Positions 45,537-56,091 are shown, counted from the stretch's first letter. The stretch: DNA of 64,000 nucleotides from Sepiola atlantica (GCA_963556195.1 OY744516.1:28916183-28980182), one strand, 5' to 3'. Notes: generated from the sequence alone by a model not told the origin. A program made the numbers and translations.

Positions 45537-46562
45537 TCATCGTCCATGTAGTTGTTTTTCTTCCCACTTTTCCTTTCTTGTCTTTTTGTTTCTGGTTTCA
45601 GTGCTTCCGGAGTTGTTTGTTGGGCTGGTGTCTCTTGCTGTGGTAATCAGTCTTTCCGTGTTCTGGGTTACATATTTCTCCAGCTCTTTTTTGGCGTCTT
45701 CCACACAGTCTTCTATATTTACCAGTCCTCTACTTCCTTCATTTCTTTTCATGTAGAGTCTGTCCGTATCGTCTTTTGGGTGCAATGCATTGTGCATAGT
45801 CATTAGTTTTCTAGTCCTCTGGTCAAGGTGCCTGAGTTCTTCTTTGGTCCAGCCTATGAATGGTCCAGAGTATCTTATTAGTGATACAGCCCATGTGTTT
45901 ATCCCTTTTACTAGGTTTCTGCTATATAGTTTAGTTTCTAAGAGTTTCCTTGTTCTTCGTAGATATTCTTTTCCAATCTTCTCTTTCATTTCTGTATATT
46001 TGATTGTGTCTGCTTCCAGAACTTCCAGGTATTTATAACTATCTTGTTCACCTAGCGCCCTCATCTCCTCTTGGTTGGGCAGTTCTATACCTTCTGTCGT
46101 CTCCAGTTTTCCTCTTTTAATCTCTAGCAGTGCACATTTTTCTATTCCAACTCCATTTGGATATCCTGGCTGAATATCCTGGTTGTATTTATCAGCTATT
46201 CCAGTTCTTTTTTGTTTTTTGCAAACAGTTTAAGGTCATCCATGTACATCAGGTGGTTTATTCTTTGTTCTGTATCCGTAAACCTGTATCCGGCATCACA
46301 CTTTCTGAGTATGTAGTTGAGTGGCATCATGACTATTATAAACAATAGTGGTGATAGAGAGTCTCCTTGAAAAATGCCTCTCTGTATTTTTATCTCAGAC
46401 AGGTATTGTCCTCCGGCTGTCAGTTTTAGTCTCCATGTTTCCATTCCTTTCTGGATGAGATTAATAATCCTGTCTGGTATCTTGTATATTTTTAAGCATT
46501 CAATTATCCATGTTTGGGGGATTCTGTCGTAGGCTTTCTTGTAGTCAATCCATGCCATGGAC

Positions 46563-46597
<35 letters not shown>

Positions 46598-46633
46598 GTT
46601 ATTGTTGTTGCTGTTGTTGTTGTTGTTCCACAA
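45537..46633 (-). pseudogene. LINE family 2 RT and thumb, broken
   Basis: RT motif A reads SMAWIDYKKAYDRIPQTW, motif B IFQGDSLSPLLFIIVMMPL, motif C HLMYMDDLKLFAKNKKELE, with both aspartates (MDD) intact. A stop or frameshift around 46100-46190 precedes IGKEYLRRTRKLLETKLYS, INTWAVSLIRYSGPFIGWTK and LMTMHNALHPKDDTDRLYMK. Asn repeats at the start come from the ATT microsatellite. Confidence 0.88.
46562..46627. repeat. (ATT)n/(GTT)n microsatellite
   Basis: About 13 ATT units then TTG units, at the right edge of the LINE. Confidence 0.95.
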
Positions 46634-46885
46634 GCGGGTAGTTCTTGGAGAGAAACTTTGCTCATAAAAGTTATGTATAGTCTTAGGTATACAGAGGAGG
46701 AAAGGAAATTATTTACTTGTCCTACTATAGTTTAAGTACAGTAAAGCACGTTAAAAGTAAGGCAGCCCCCAGAATGCTGCCAAAATCACCCTTTCCGGTG
46801 AAAGCACGATTTGGCTCCTGATGAAAAATATGTTGTGTGTAAAAAGGAAATGTATGTATTTTTTTCTTATAATTTTTAAGGGAGG

Positions 46886-48050
46886 TTTTTTTTAACATAG
46901 TTCACCACAAGCAAGGCATACTGCCAGTGTAGACATAAGAGACTACTGAGAATTAGGGTGAAAGTTTTGGGGTCATCCTAAATTGGAAGCTGAGCAGCTA
47001 GAGGTTTGCTGACATTAGTTTTAAATTTCTGCATATCGGTACAGCCGATGAAACAGGGAGCAGGGAGGGAGTTTCAAAGGCCGGCAACCGATGGAAAGAA
47101 GCTATTGGAGTAGAAGGCTATCCGGCATGTAAGAACCTCCACAATGAATGGATGGGATTTAGCTGATTTTGGGGTTGGTCTAGTGTATTTACCTCGAGGG
47201 GTCACCAAAGCAGCATGTTCATCGGAGCACATTCCATTGAAGTACTTGTAAAACAAGAACAAGGGTGCAACATTGCGGCGATGGGACAGGGGCTGGAGCT
47301 TTGTGAATAGGGAGGGGCCTATCAGATTAGAAACTTTTTTTCCTTGTCTAAGAGGGAGAGAATAGTGGATGGTGCGCCAGCCCAGATGTAACAACAATAC
47401 TCCATGCATGGGCGGATGGTGGCTTTGTAGAGATATAAGATGCTGTCATGTGTGAGAAGTTTTCTAGTTCAGTAGAAGGAGCCCACTTTCTTTGCAACAA
47501 CCTTGGCAATGTATTCTATTTATTTGTTCCAATGCCTGTTACCTGTGAATGTTAAGCCGAGGAGTTTGTAATGTTAGACTCTCATTAGAGTTATTTGCCA
47601 TGGCAATCGGTTGTTGAAAGAAAGGGGCGTTATCGTAGCAGCATTAAATGTTACCATCCATTTATGACTTCATTCCCCTACAGACTGGAGGTCACTTTCG
47701 AAGGATGCAGCCATGCCTCGGATATGTGCACGTCCGTTTTACCCACATGACGAGAGTAGAGCGTGGTGTCGTCAGTTAATATACCCATCTCAGACACAAT
47801 GTCATCAGGGAGGTCGTTTATGAATATCAGGAACAATAAAGGTCCAAGGATTGATCCCTGGGGTGTACCTGCATTTATGTCATGGTGTTTGGATAGAACG
47901 GCCATCGAGGACAGCCTGGATATTTCTTTTGGTTAGGAAGGATCTAATTATATTACATATTCGTCCAGTAATACCAAATGAATTGATTTTTATGAAGAGC
48001 CCTTTATGTTAGACATTGTCAAAGATTTTGAATATATCAAGCACTAATAG
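46886..48050 (-). mobile_element. LINE family 1, 5'-truncated antisense copy
   Basis: The 3' end matches 7953 and 33678. Minus-strand coding pieces: 47905-47678 (KHHDINAGTPQGSILGPLLF and LIFINDLPDDIVSEMGILTD, motif C TDDT, with F-A changed) and 47409-47074 (HRRNVAPLFLFYKYFNGMCS). Homology begins near 48050 within the RT domain, typical of incomplete reverse transcription. Confidence 0.88.
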
Positions 48051-48642
48051 ATAACATAAATAGAAACTCTAGAGCGTTGCTGAAATTACCTATTCAGTTA
48101 AATTATGTGTTTACTGTGAAAATCGACTCTATATAGTTTAAGTACTGTGACAAATTATAATTGTAAAAAGCACTCGTAAGTCAAATGTTTTAATCTTTGA
48201 AGAAAGGTAAATACTATTATATGACTGATCCTCCGTATAGTTTCCTTATAATAGCATAAGATTTTTTAGTCCGAAGATCTCCAATAAAAGAAAATACTTA
48301 CAACTGTTATTGAGAACATGTTTCAGCGTGTGTTTATTTTATTTTTGTTAGGGACGTAAGCATTTAAAAGAATCTCCTTGCGTGAATTTGAAATTATATT
48401 TTGTATGTTTTTATAAAGAACGTAAGCAACTGGATCTGTAACGGTCATTAGTGACAAATAGGTCAAGGTTAACAAAGTATCGAGCTGTTATAAGTAGAGG
48501 TTTAAAGAAAGGGAAGCGAAATGACACCTTCTATTTAAAAGAGCATGGTCTAAAGTAAAAGAAAAATAGAATCGTATGAATCAAATATTTATTTATTAGA
48601 TTAATTTCTATCAATAGCTAACTATAAAAACTCGCCAAGATA
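48051..48642. other. No gene seen
   Basis: AT-rich unique DNA. Confidence 0.5.
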
Positions 48643-48742
<100 letters not shown>

Positions 48743-48814
48743 AAGGAAGGATGAAGGTAATCCGACGTAATGGGAAATGAAAAGGAAAAACCAAAAAGGA
48801 TGTTTTTTATATAT

Positions 48815-48857
48815 TCATCAACGTGTCGTCTTTATTTGTAAGACTTCCTCAGGATGA
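48815..48857 (-). ncRNA. Hammerhead ribozyme, A14 to C
   Basis: On the minus strand: TCATC, CTGAGGA, stem II GTCTT/AAGAC, GACA instead of GAAA, palindrome ACGT with T17, GATGA. Stem I TCATC/GATGA pairs perfectly. Same family as 24686; the 200-bp unit sits between two (TA)n arrays. Confidence 0.6.
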
Positions 48858-48946
48858 TAATTTTAAGAAAAATGTCCTGCACTACTACTTTTTCTCATCA
48901 ACCTATCATGTCAACCTAATATTTTCACGTACTTGCAGGACATTTC

Positions 48947-48947
<1 letters not shown>

Positions 48948-49008
<61 letters not shown>
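48948..49008. repeat. (TA)n microsatellite
   Basis: Pure TA run joining the hammerhead unit to repeat family C copy 3. Confidence 0.95.
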
Positions 49009-49014
<6 letters not shown>

Positions 49015-49227
49015 GGAAGTTTCTCAACCATTAAAACTATATAAAAAAAAATTATAAAAAAAAAATTAAAAATTAAAAATTAAAAAAAAAACTTATAGTC
49101 TCAAGTCTTCCAGTGGAAAATCACTCATGTAAGTCAATTTATTTTTAACAGTTATTATATTAGTTTGTTTCTAACACTATTTTAAGGGATCATCAGTTGT
49201 TTACCATGAAAAACTGTTTCGGGAATT

Positions 49228-49231
<4 letters not shown>
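49008..49231 (-). repeat. Dispersed repeat family C, copy 3
   Basis: Same orientation and borders as 26008-26192, from AGTCTCGGAAGTTTCTCAAC to GAAAAACTGTTTCGGGAATT, with a poly-A/T expansion near 49045-49095. (TA)n on both sides (also 49232-49272). Confidence 0.88.

Positions 49232-49272
<41 letters not shown>
49232..49272. repeat. (TA)n microsatellite
   Basis: Pure TA run. Confidence 0.95.
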
Positions 49273-49274
<2 letters not shown>

Positions 49275-49837
49275 CATTTGTTTGCGGTGACAATTACTTA
49301 CAGTAAGTCACACAAAAGTTTAATTAACGAAACTACTTACATTGATATATAACTATATATCTACTTTAACCAAGAAGATTTGTATCGAACTAATATAATC
49401 TTTCAATAGTGACGGTATTTTTTCGAGCAGAAATTACAAATCGAACAGTTTTACAAGAAATTCGTAATTGAGCTAATGGATACCGTCACTGACTCTGCGA
49501 TCGACTATACAGAATTCCAAACTTATTGTGATAAATTCTGCATTAATTCACCTGCAAATCCTCGCAGCCATCGATAGAAATAGTCACTTGTGTTCAATGG
49601 AAATTTGTGTTTACAATGAATCGTTTCCAATAGGTCAACAGTGTTTTCTTGTTAAATAATCTGAAACAGACAAACCGATCAACCAATTCACACATGACTT
49701 TCGACGGCAAAATTCGATATGTATTCATCATTCATATCTTATGAATCAGATTAAACGATTTGGGGCATTGGTTTCCCCGATATTTTTCTAGTCAGAATTA
49801 TTTCTAGAAAAAAAAAGTACTTGCAGTAGAGACCACA
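49273..49837. other. No gene seen
   Basis: Unique sequence. AAAGTACTTGC near 49814-49825 matches the 3' part of the ribozyme at 52173-52184. Confidence 0.45.
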
Positions 49838-49948
49838 TGAAAGTTTTAATCTTCCGAAGCGAATAAGTTCCTGCGGAATAAACTGGGTTCGAACTTGGTA
49901 CATCCAGTTCGTCGGTTCTTGTCGCTAACCACTTCACCACCATCATCT
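49838..49948 (-). mobile_element. tRNA-like/hammerhead-like SINE, family 3
   Basis: On the minus strand: GGTGGTGAAGTGGTTAGCG (A-box region), then CCAAGTTCGAACCCAG (B box, GTTCGAACCC ending at 49885), 28 nt, then CGGAAGA (RC at 49850-49856), one base from CTGAAGA. The GAAA half is not preserved (TTTCATGTGGTC follows). The tRNA-like part is clear; the ribozyme part is a relic. Confidence 0.5.
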
Positions 49949-50481
49949 CCCCCTATATAATTTAGAATATGGAAATTACCAATGAGCGTTAAAGCCTTTT
50001 TAATTAATAATTATTTTATATTAATTAAGAAAAATAATTATCTTGAAGCTCGAATAATATTTGATGAAAAAGTAACAATTTAAAATTAGTAATACAATTT
50101 TAATAACTACTGGTTAAAAAAGAAGTTTTAATTAAACGAAACCCATTTAAATTTTAGTTGAAAGTTCTTCAACGGCCGCATATTGTCTCTTGGTGATTCT
50201 GGACCAATTGGGCTTGGATTCGATGTTGAAAAGAGTAATTTCACAATCATCTTTATATGTTTCAAGTAATGAACTGTCAAAAACAAAAAATATAAATATA
50301 CAAATATACACACGACACTAAGTATGCTGATAGCTTTTAATTTAATGAGTCATAGGATGAACGGATTTGATTAAAATTATTTCCCGTGAAATTATATGTC
50401 ATTATTTCTACTAATCTGTTGATATGCTCATACACTAATCTTCTATTTTGTCTGGACTTGTAAATATTAATTATTTATGAT
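49949..50481. other. No gene seen
   Basis: AT-rich unique DNA; a 61-codon minus-strand ORF (50128-50313) is not recognised. Confidence 0.5.
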
Positions 50482-50524
50482 CTACAGACATCGATGTTTC
50501 ATGCTGATGCAATCTTCAGTGCAG
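50482..50524 (-). ncRNA. Hammerhead ribozyme, intact core (family 2)
   Basis: On the minus strand: stem I CTGCA/TGTAG (five pairs, one G-T), core CTGAAGA (RC 50513-50519), stem II TGC/GCA with loop ATCA, GAAA, perfect palindromic stem III ACATCGATGT, C17. Every conserved base is present. Confidence 0.75.
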
Positions 50525-50616
50525 TAAGCTAATTCTAAACGGTCGGGTGGCGCGAACTCCGATCACAAATCGCCACTGATTTGCAGTCAAGAGTGTTACC
50601 AGTTGGCCATAGGGAA
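50482..50616 (-). mobile_element. tRNA-Cys-like/hammerhead SINE, family 2
   Basis: On the minus strand the tRNA-like head (50616-50541) reads TGGCCAACTGG (A box), then CTTGACTGCAAATCA (an anticodon arm like tRNA-Cys, GCA) and GGAGTTCGCGCC (B box, CC at 50550-50549). After 29 nt an intact hammerhead follows (50524-50482). This is the cleanest example of the tRNA-head plus ribozyme design. Confidence 0.75.
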
Positions 50617-50771
50617 TTAGCTATGATTAAAAAGGAATTTAACTTTTTAAATAGCGAGTCGGCGGCTAAATTTACACAAGCAGTTAAAGTAATCAACAAA
50701 CTAGTATTTGGATTTTTGCATGAAGCTATTTGTACTGCTTGTTATTAAACTCACTCAGAATGGCCGACCTT

Positions 50772-50774
<3 letters not shown>
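50617..50774. other. No feature seen
   Basis: Unique sequence leading into (TA)n. Confidence 0.5.
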
Positions 50775-50823
<49 letters not shown>

Positions 50824-50922
50824 TATGTATATATATATGTATATATATACATATGTATATATATATATGTATATATGTATATATATATACATATGCATAT
50901 ATATATGTATATATATATATAT
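50775..50922. repeat. (TA)n with GTA/CATA interruptions
   Basis: Long TA-rich array immediately upstream of the PLE remains. Confidence 0.95.
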
Positions 50923-50939
50923 TTTTAATTAAATACACT

Positions 50940-51908
50940 TTTAGTGAATAGTATAGATGAAATAAAAAAAAAACTACAAGATACTTTTTAAAATAATTCA
51001 GTTTTTAAATTCACTCATGAGCTTAATGTTAACAATAAAATTCCGTTTTTAGATGTTCTCATTGACTCCAACAATGATGCATTCATCACCTCTCCCTATA
51101 AAAAAAACCTACATCTATTAACACCTGTATTTTAAGTTTTAAAAGTGAATGCCCATATAGATATAAAATTGCTATGGTCAAAAATCTATTAAACCGTGCA
51201 AAATTAATCTCCTCATCCAAAAAAATATTTTTTAATGAATTAAAAAACATAAAACAAGTTCTAATTAATAATCATTTTCCCAATTATATGGTTGATGAAC
51301 AAATCAAATTAATGATTAGAAATTTAAATAATTCTACTAATAATAAGCTAAATAATTCCCACTACATAAATCTATTCTATTGTAACCAAATGCATCCAAA
51401 CTTTATATTGGATGAAAAAGCTCTTAAAAATATAATACATCGCTATATATCTCCCACCAATTCTGATGACAAAATACGATTTATCATTTATTATAAAAAA
51501 ATGAAAGCATCAAACTATGTTGTTAAAAATAACACTTTCCAAACCCAAAATACATAAGGAAGAACCAATGTAATATATCAGTTCCAATGCCCTATGGGAG
51601 AATGTATCTCCGACAACAATAAAAAAAAAACTAATTCTTACATAGGTTTCACTTCCACAACACTATCCCGAAGACTCACCCTACATCTCTCCGACACTAG
51701 CTCTATATGTCAACACCTAAAAAAACATAATTGCGCCCCCTCCCAATATAGAAACATCCTTGTTAACAATACCAAAATAATACACCATGATATCAATATC
51801 AAAAAATTAAAAATACTCGAAGCCCTCTACATAAAAACTAAACATCCCACAATTAATAATGTCAATTATGAAACTAGTCGCAAAATTTTAAAGTGTCTAG
51901 CACAATAA
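50940..51908 (+). pseudogene. Penelope-like element: RT C-terminus plus GIY-YIG nuclease
   Basis: The upstream frame reads [20 protein letters not shown] and SNNDAFITSPYKK (50995-51105), the PLE RT region that normally follows the catalytic palm. A frameshift leads to 51174-51908: RT thumb (VKNLLNRAKLISSSKKIFF), a stop TAA at 51555-51557, then GIY-YIG: VIYQFQCPMGEC, SYIGFTSTTLSRRLTLHLS, KILEALYIKTKHPTINNVNY. The Y...YIG pair, Arg (SRR) and Glu (LEAL) of the nuclease are present. RT palm motifs are missing, so it is 5'-truncated. PLE proteins reverse-transcribe and insert the element, here possibly into TA-rich sites. Confidence 0.88.
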
Positions 51909-52142
51909 TTAACATTACCAAATTCTTAGCCATTAGGTAGTTATGCGTTTGAATTGTATGCACTTTATTTAACGTCATCAATTTCTTAACGGTTTAAACA
52001 GTCAAACTTTAAATCTCTCGTATGTGTAGAACGCCATCACGCTCTCATGTACATTTCAACTTTACAGACGCGTTTTCAAATATAAACTACTTGCCGTTAT
52101 AATTCAAAAATAAGCACAACAGTAAAGACACTAAAACTAATA

Positions 52143-52184
52143 CCGCCTGAAGATGATTTGACGATTCAAATCGAAAGTACTTGC
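52143..52184 (+). ncRNA. Hammerhead ribozyme, intact core, downstream of PLE
   Basis: CTGAAGA (52147-52153), a perfect 6-bp stem II GATTTG/CAAATC with loop ACGATT, GAAA (52173-52176), palindrome AGTACT with T17, then GC. Located 235 bp after the PLE stop codon on the same strand, where PLE pseudo-LTR hammerheads are known. Stem I is short (GC/GC). Confidence 0.75.
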
Positions 52185-52356
52185 AAAAAAGAAAAAAGAA
52201 TGGAACAAGAAACCCATGGATCATATTTACATCAATTTGACCGAAACATTAGATGGACAATTCGGAAAATTGAAAAAAAAAAAGTCGCATCAAACAAAAC
52301 CACTCCGTGTTATTTAATAATGTTTGCCTAAATGAAAATATGCTGCCTAAATACAC

Positions 52357-52930
<574 letters not shown>

Positions 52931-53764
52931 TCATAAAGAAGAAGAACTGTGTGCACAAGAATGATCAAGCAAAAGTACTTCATATTACATTGATTTCTTT
53001 TCAAATTACTACATAATAACGTTGAATTTAAAAAAAAAAACACCCATAGTCATTCACCCCTTTCCTCGTAAGCAAAAGTTAAATAATTTTTAAAAAAAGA
53101 TTGTGTGAGTCGGCTTGGATCGAACGCTAAACCTCTCGGTCTTAGATGTACGTCGATAACCTCCGTCTATTTAAATAATGCAAGATTTTTCAATAAATAA
53201 AACATTTGCATTTGTAAATGCTGAAGATACCATTTTATGTCCAAATATATTTGATTATTATATAAAAGAATAAATGTTCAATTTATATAAAGATTTATAT
53301 AAGCATTAGAACAGCCTACGCAAATTAGCTCGCGTTTCTGTTCTAGCGCAGTCGACAGTGCTGTCTACCAAATTAAAATTAAACTGTTTGAAAGAAACTA
53401 CAAAATAAAAAATAAATAATAGAAATCTTAACTATCCAAATTAACTTCTTCACAAAGTTTTTACTACCGGCATCGGTGGGGTGAACGCATTTTAAGCGTG
53501 TTATTAGTTATCATCACCAACTAGTGAAAATAAAGTCCATTAACATCCCGAACTAAGTATATATCTAACGTTATTTAGGTTCCTAGATAAGGGTGGTTGA
53601 TTTAAGCTAACAAATAAATTGATAATTTAATTTCATAAACCACAAAATAGAGGGACTATGAAATTTAATAATTTAATAGGACTAGATTATAGTTAGTAAT
53701 TTAACTATTAATGAACAAATGCGTTAATAATATCTGTTTTTATTTCACTAACTTAGTACGTAGA
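52931..53764. other. No gene seen, apart from a tRNA-like segment
   Basis: Mostly unique AT-rich DNA. The tRNA-like segment at 53099-53172 is listed separately. Confidence 0.5.
53099..53172 (-). repeat. tRNA-like segment (SINE head or decayed tRNA)
   Basis: On the minus strand: GGAGGTTATCGACGTACATC, TAAGACCGAGAGGTTTAGCG, TTCGATCCAAGCCGACTCAC. GTTCGATCC is a good B box. A T-run (TTTTTTT) follows about 15 nt later as a Pol III terminator would. No hammerhead core follows at 29 nt. Confidence 0.5.
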
Positions 53765-53816
53765 GAAATCAAAACAACAGGGGGATATTGCCATTTCCCC
53801 CTGTTGTTTTGATTTC
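53765..53816. repeat. Perfect 21-bp hairpin
   Basis: Arms GAAATCAAAACAACAGGGGG + A and its exact complement, with a 10-nt loop TATTGCCATT. No T-run follows, so a terminator role is unlikely; it may be a foldback remnant. Confidence 0.85.
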
Positions 53817-53982
53817 AAGACGCTGATGACTTCTCTAGGGGCTATAGACTTTATTTTAATTTAAAAAGTCAGCCCATCTGGATGAAACTGCGGTACGACT
53901 CTAAAATATGTAATGTGTATTTAGCTCTCACTTTTCTGCGATCGAGCACTTTATTGATTTCTTTTCAACATAACATGACACA

Positions 53983-54012
53983 CTATATATATATATATAG
54001 AGAGAGAGATAT
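53983..54012. repeat. (TA)n(GA)n microsatellite
   Basis: Short TA then GA run. Confidence 0.9.
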
Positions 54013-54108
54013 AAGAAAAAAGAGTGATAAATATGCGACGATTGTCCAAATTTATTTCAAATTTCAATTGTTCAATGCAAGGTTGTCAGTAATAAACTAG
54101 TGTTTATT

Positions 54109-54167
54109 TTTCTTTCCTTAAGCCAAGGCTTTTCAAAGATCGAAATCTTATCATCAGAGGAGAAATA
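54109..54167 (-). ncRNA. Hammerhead ribozyme, intact core
   Basis: On the minus strand: stem I TTTCTCCT pairs with AGGAAAGA (one mismatch), core CTGATGA (RC 54151-54157), stem II AAGAT/ATCTT with a TTCG loop, GAAA (RC 54131-54134), stem III AAGCC/GGCTT with loop TT, A17. All conserved bases are present, and unlike its neighbours stem III is long enough to fold alone. It starts about 100 bp after a TA/GA microsatellite. Confidence 0.78.
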
Positions 54168-54456
54168 CAGATGGATAAGTTGGCTTTCGAAAAAACCAAA
54201 GTTCAAATATTTGAAAAATATGAGAATTATTTTTAAAAATTATTAAAATAATTTTTGTCAAAAAACGTACTGAATGAAAAGAAAATTTCGTGAAATAGAT
54301 ATACAATTGTCCGAGTGGTAAGTTTCCGTTGAAAAAGTTCGGTGAAATTGTAGAAAGTGAAGAAAACCACTTTGCAAGGGAGCAGGTTGGAAAATGTGCT
54401 CAAAAGTAGATAAATCCAGATGCACTTAAAAGAGGCTGTGAAGAGGAAAACAGGCC

Positions 54457-54458
<2 letters not shown>
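54168..54458. other. No feature seen
   Basis: Unique AT-rich sequence. Confidence 0.5.

Positions 54459-54500
<42 letters not shown>
54459..54500. repeat. (TA)n microsatellite
   Basis: Pure TA run bordering the 5S-like element. Confidence 0.95.
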
Positions 54501-54501
<1 letters not shown>

Positions 54502-54773
54502 GGCACAATCACGTTAGATCACCGAAGTTAAGCGGCGTCGAGCCTGGCCAGTACTAAATGGGTGACCATTTGGGAATACCAGGTGCTGTATATGTTCTTT
54601 GCTTATCTCGGCATTGTTTCCAGTCGTCTTGTATTACTACTTGTCATTGGAATCAAGCAATGCCGACTCAGGAGAGCGGTTGTTGGAGATTGCGCAACCC
54701 TTGCAATTACAAATTCACGCGCGGGCAGTTCCTGGCGGGGCACTCATACGTCGAAATCGACGGGAGAGTCCAT
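54501..54773 (+). mobile_element. 5S rRNA-derived SINE or 5S pseudogene
   Basis: The first 95 bp match animal 5S rRNA from the middle of helix II: GATCACCGAAGTTAAGCGGC, GTCGAGCCTGGCCAGTACTA, GGGTGACCATTTGGGAATAC, CAGGTGCTGTA. The internal promoter (A box, IE, C box) is largely kept, while the first 20-25 nt of 5S are missing. About 175 bp of unrelated sequence follows, then TA. The extension and the lack of a terminator after GCTGTA favour a 5S-headed SINE (SINE3-type) over a gene. Confidence 0.75.
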
Positions 54774-54847
54774 CATATATATATATAAATACTCGTTCCT
54801 TCAGCAGTCGAACGCTCTGACAACGGCTGCCTTTAACATGTTTAATC

Positions 54848-55000
54848 TCTCGCTAAATTGTCGGGTTGTTGGTGGTGGGCTACATCGTCGGAATTTGAGT
54901 TTGAAACATGACTTGTGTTCCAGAGTTGGAGTCCGGCAACCGGTATGAATAATCATCTCTGCGCTGACGATTCCCGAAAGGATGAAATCTATACGTATGT
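54848..55000 (+). mobile_element. tRNA-like/hammerhead-like unit, family 4
   Basis: GGTGGTGGGCTACATCGTCGG (possible A-box region, degenerate) and GAGTTGGAGTCC (B box with one change, ending 54934) are followed after 29 nt by CTGACGA (54964-54970), TCC/GGA stem II and GAAA (54984-54987), then a possible 7-bp stem III (ATCTATA/TGTAGAT). Stem I is not evident. The same CTGACGATTCC...GGATGAAA block occurs at 29842-29866. Confidence 0.4.
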
Positions 55001-55179
55001 AGATAAAAACACATATTTATAAATAAAGACAGGAAATTAATATTTGGTTTCTTACAACATTTTGCAGAAACGAACTCAATATGATTCTGTATGAGGTTTA
55101 CAAACCACTTATTCATGTGTGGATGTTTTTTTTTACTTTTTTTCTCTACCAGCAATCAATTACACGGATCTTCCCAGCT

Positions 55180-55720
55180 TCGCCTTAAAGATGTTTTCTC
55201 TTTTTAAAAGCGTAGAAAACTGTCTAGAGGAATTATAGCATCGCTTTATCTGCATGGTTATATCGTTTACCGTTTCAAGTTTGTTTGTTTTTTCATGGCC
55301 GCTATATTAGTCTTATGCTTGATAAAAATAGATGCGATTAACACGCTGTCATTTTATTACGGCGGGCAAAATAGGACAATTATTCTCGCTTTGGATAAAC
55401 GTTCTTTTTACTTCTGCTGTTAATGTCAGCGAGAATATTAGCGCCGCCGCGCGTGATTTCGCCTTTCGACGAAAGTTGCAAATTGAAGTTATATAAATAT
55501 GCGTCAAAAGCGTCCGGCCTAACGAAGATGATTGTGCGAGTGGAAATATCTGAACAACTCAATAAATAAGTGAATGAAAGCGGCGGGCGAGGCCGCAGGG
55601 AAATGAAATTGGCAGAAGATATTCTCGCCATTAGTGCAATTTTCTCTTTTCCTTTTTCGCATTTATTAACTGCGCGCCTTTTGTGATCGGTACTGTCGAG
55701 TGGCTGCTTTAATCTAGAAC
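55180..55720. promoter_or_regulatory. Unique CpG-containing island, possible conserved non-coding element
   Basis: No repeats and no credible gene, but GC-rich blocks (AGCGCCGCCGCGCGTGATTT, AAGCGGCGGGCGAGGCCGCA) alternate with homeodomain- or POU-like AT sites (TCATTTTATTACGG, TAAATATGCGTC, ATTAGTGCAATTTT). The 129-codon minus-strand ORF (55380-55769) has no known domain. The texture resembles developmental enhancers, but this is an inference from composition. Confidence 0.25.
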
Positions 55721-56091
55721 CAGCAGAGATAAAAGAGAGAAAAAACAAAAGTATAAAAGAAAGAAACAAAAAGATGATTTGTTATTGGAAGAGATTGCTA
55801 ACGAACGTCGTTTATTTGTCAGGGACAACATATAAATAATTTACCATCGAGCAGAAATGTATATGTAATGAGAGCACTTAGAAAGTTTCTATCACTTATT
55901 ATACACAAAATAAACCTATTTATACTTATGTCATCGGTTTCTATCTTATTACAAATGGAGATTTGATATTTTTCTGCCTGGAGCCGAAACAATACTATTA
56001 CTATCTTTTAATACTAAATCCAGTTTACTATACCATTTCAAACTAATTTACTATCTTTCGATGCTCAATTAAGGGGGAAGGGTAGTGTAGT
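55721..56091. other. No feature seen
   Basis: Unique AT-rich DNA. Confidence 0.5.

Larger units (their letters stand above)
45012..46630 (-). mobile_element. LINE with restriction-like endonuclease (LINE family 2), copy 1
   Basis: Minus-strand element, 5'-truncated in the RT domain. Order: RT (46633-46196), thumb region (46064-45537), zinc knuckle (45496-45239), then the PD-D/E endonuclease (about 45230-45012). The layout RT, CCHC-like knuckle, restriction-like nuclease is that of R2/R4-group LINEs. Its 5' truncation point coincides with an ATT repeat at 46562-46600. Confidence 0.85.

Noticed and set aside
54501..54595. A functional 5S rRNA gene
   Set aside because: The 5' end is missing, there are several substitutions, and no T-run terminator follows.
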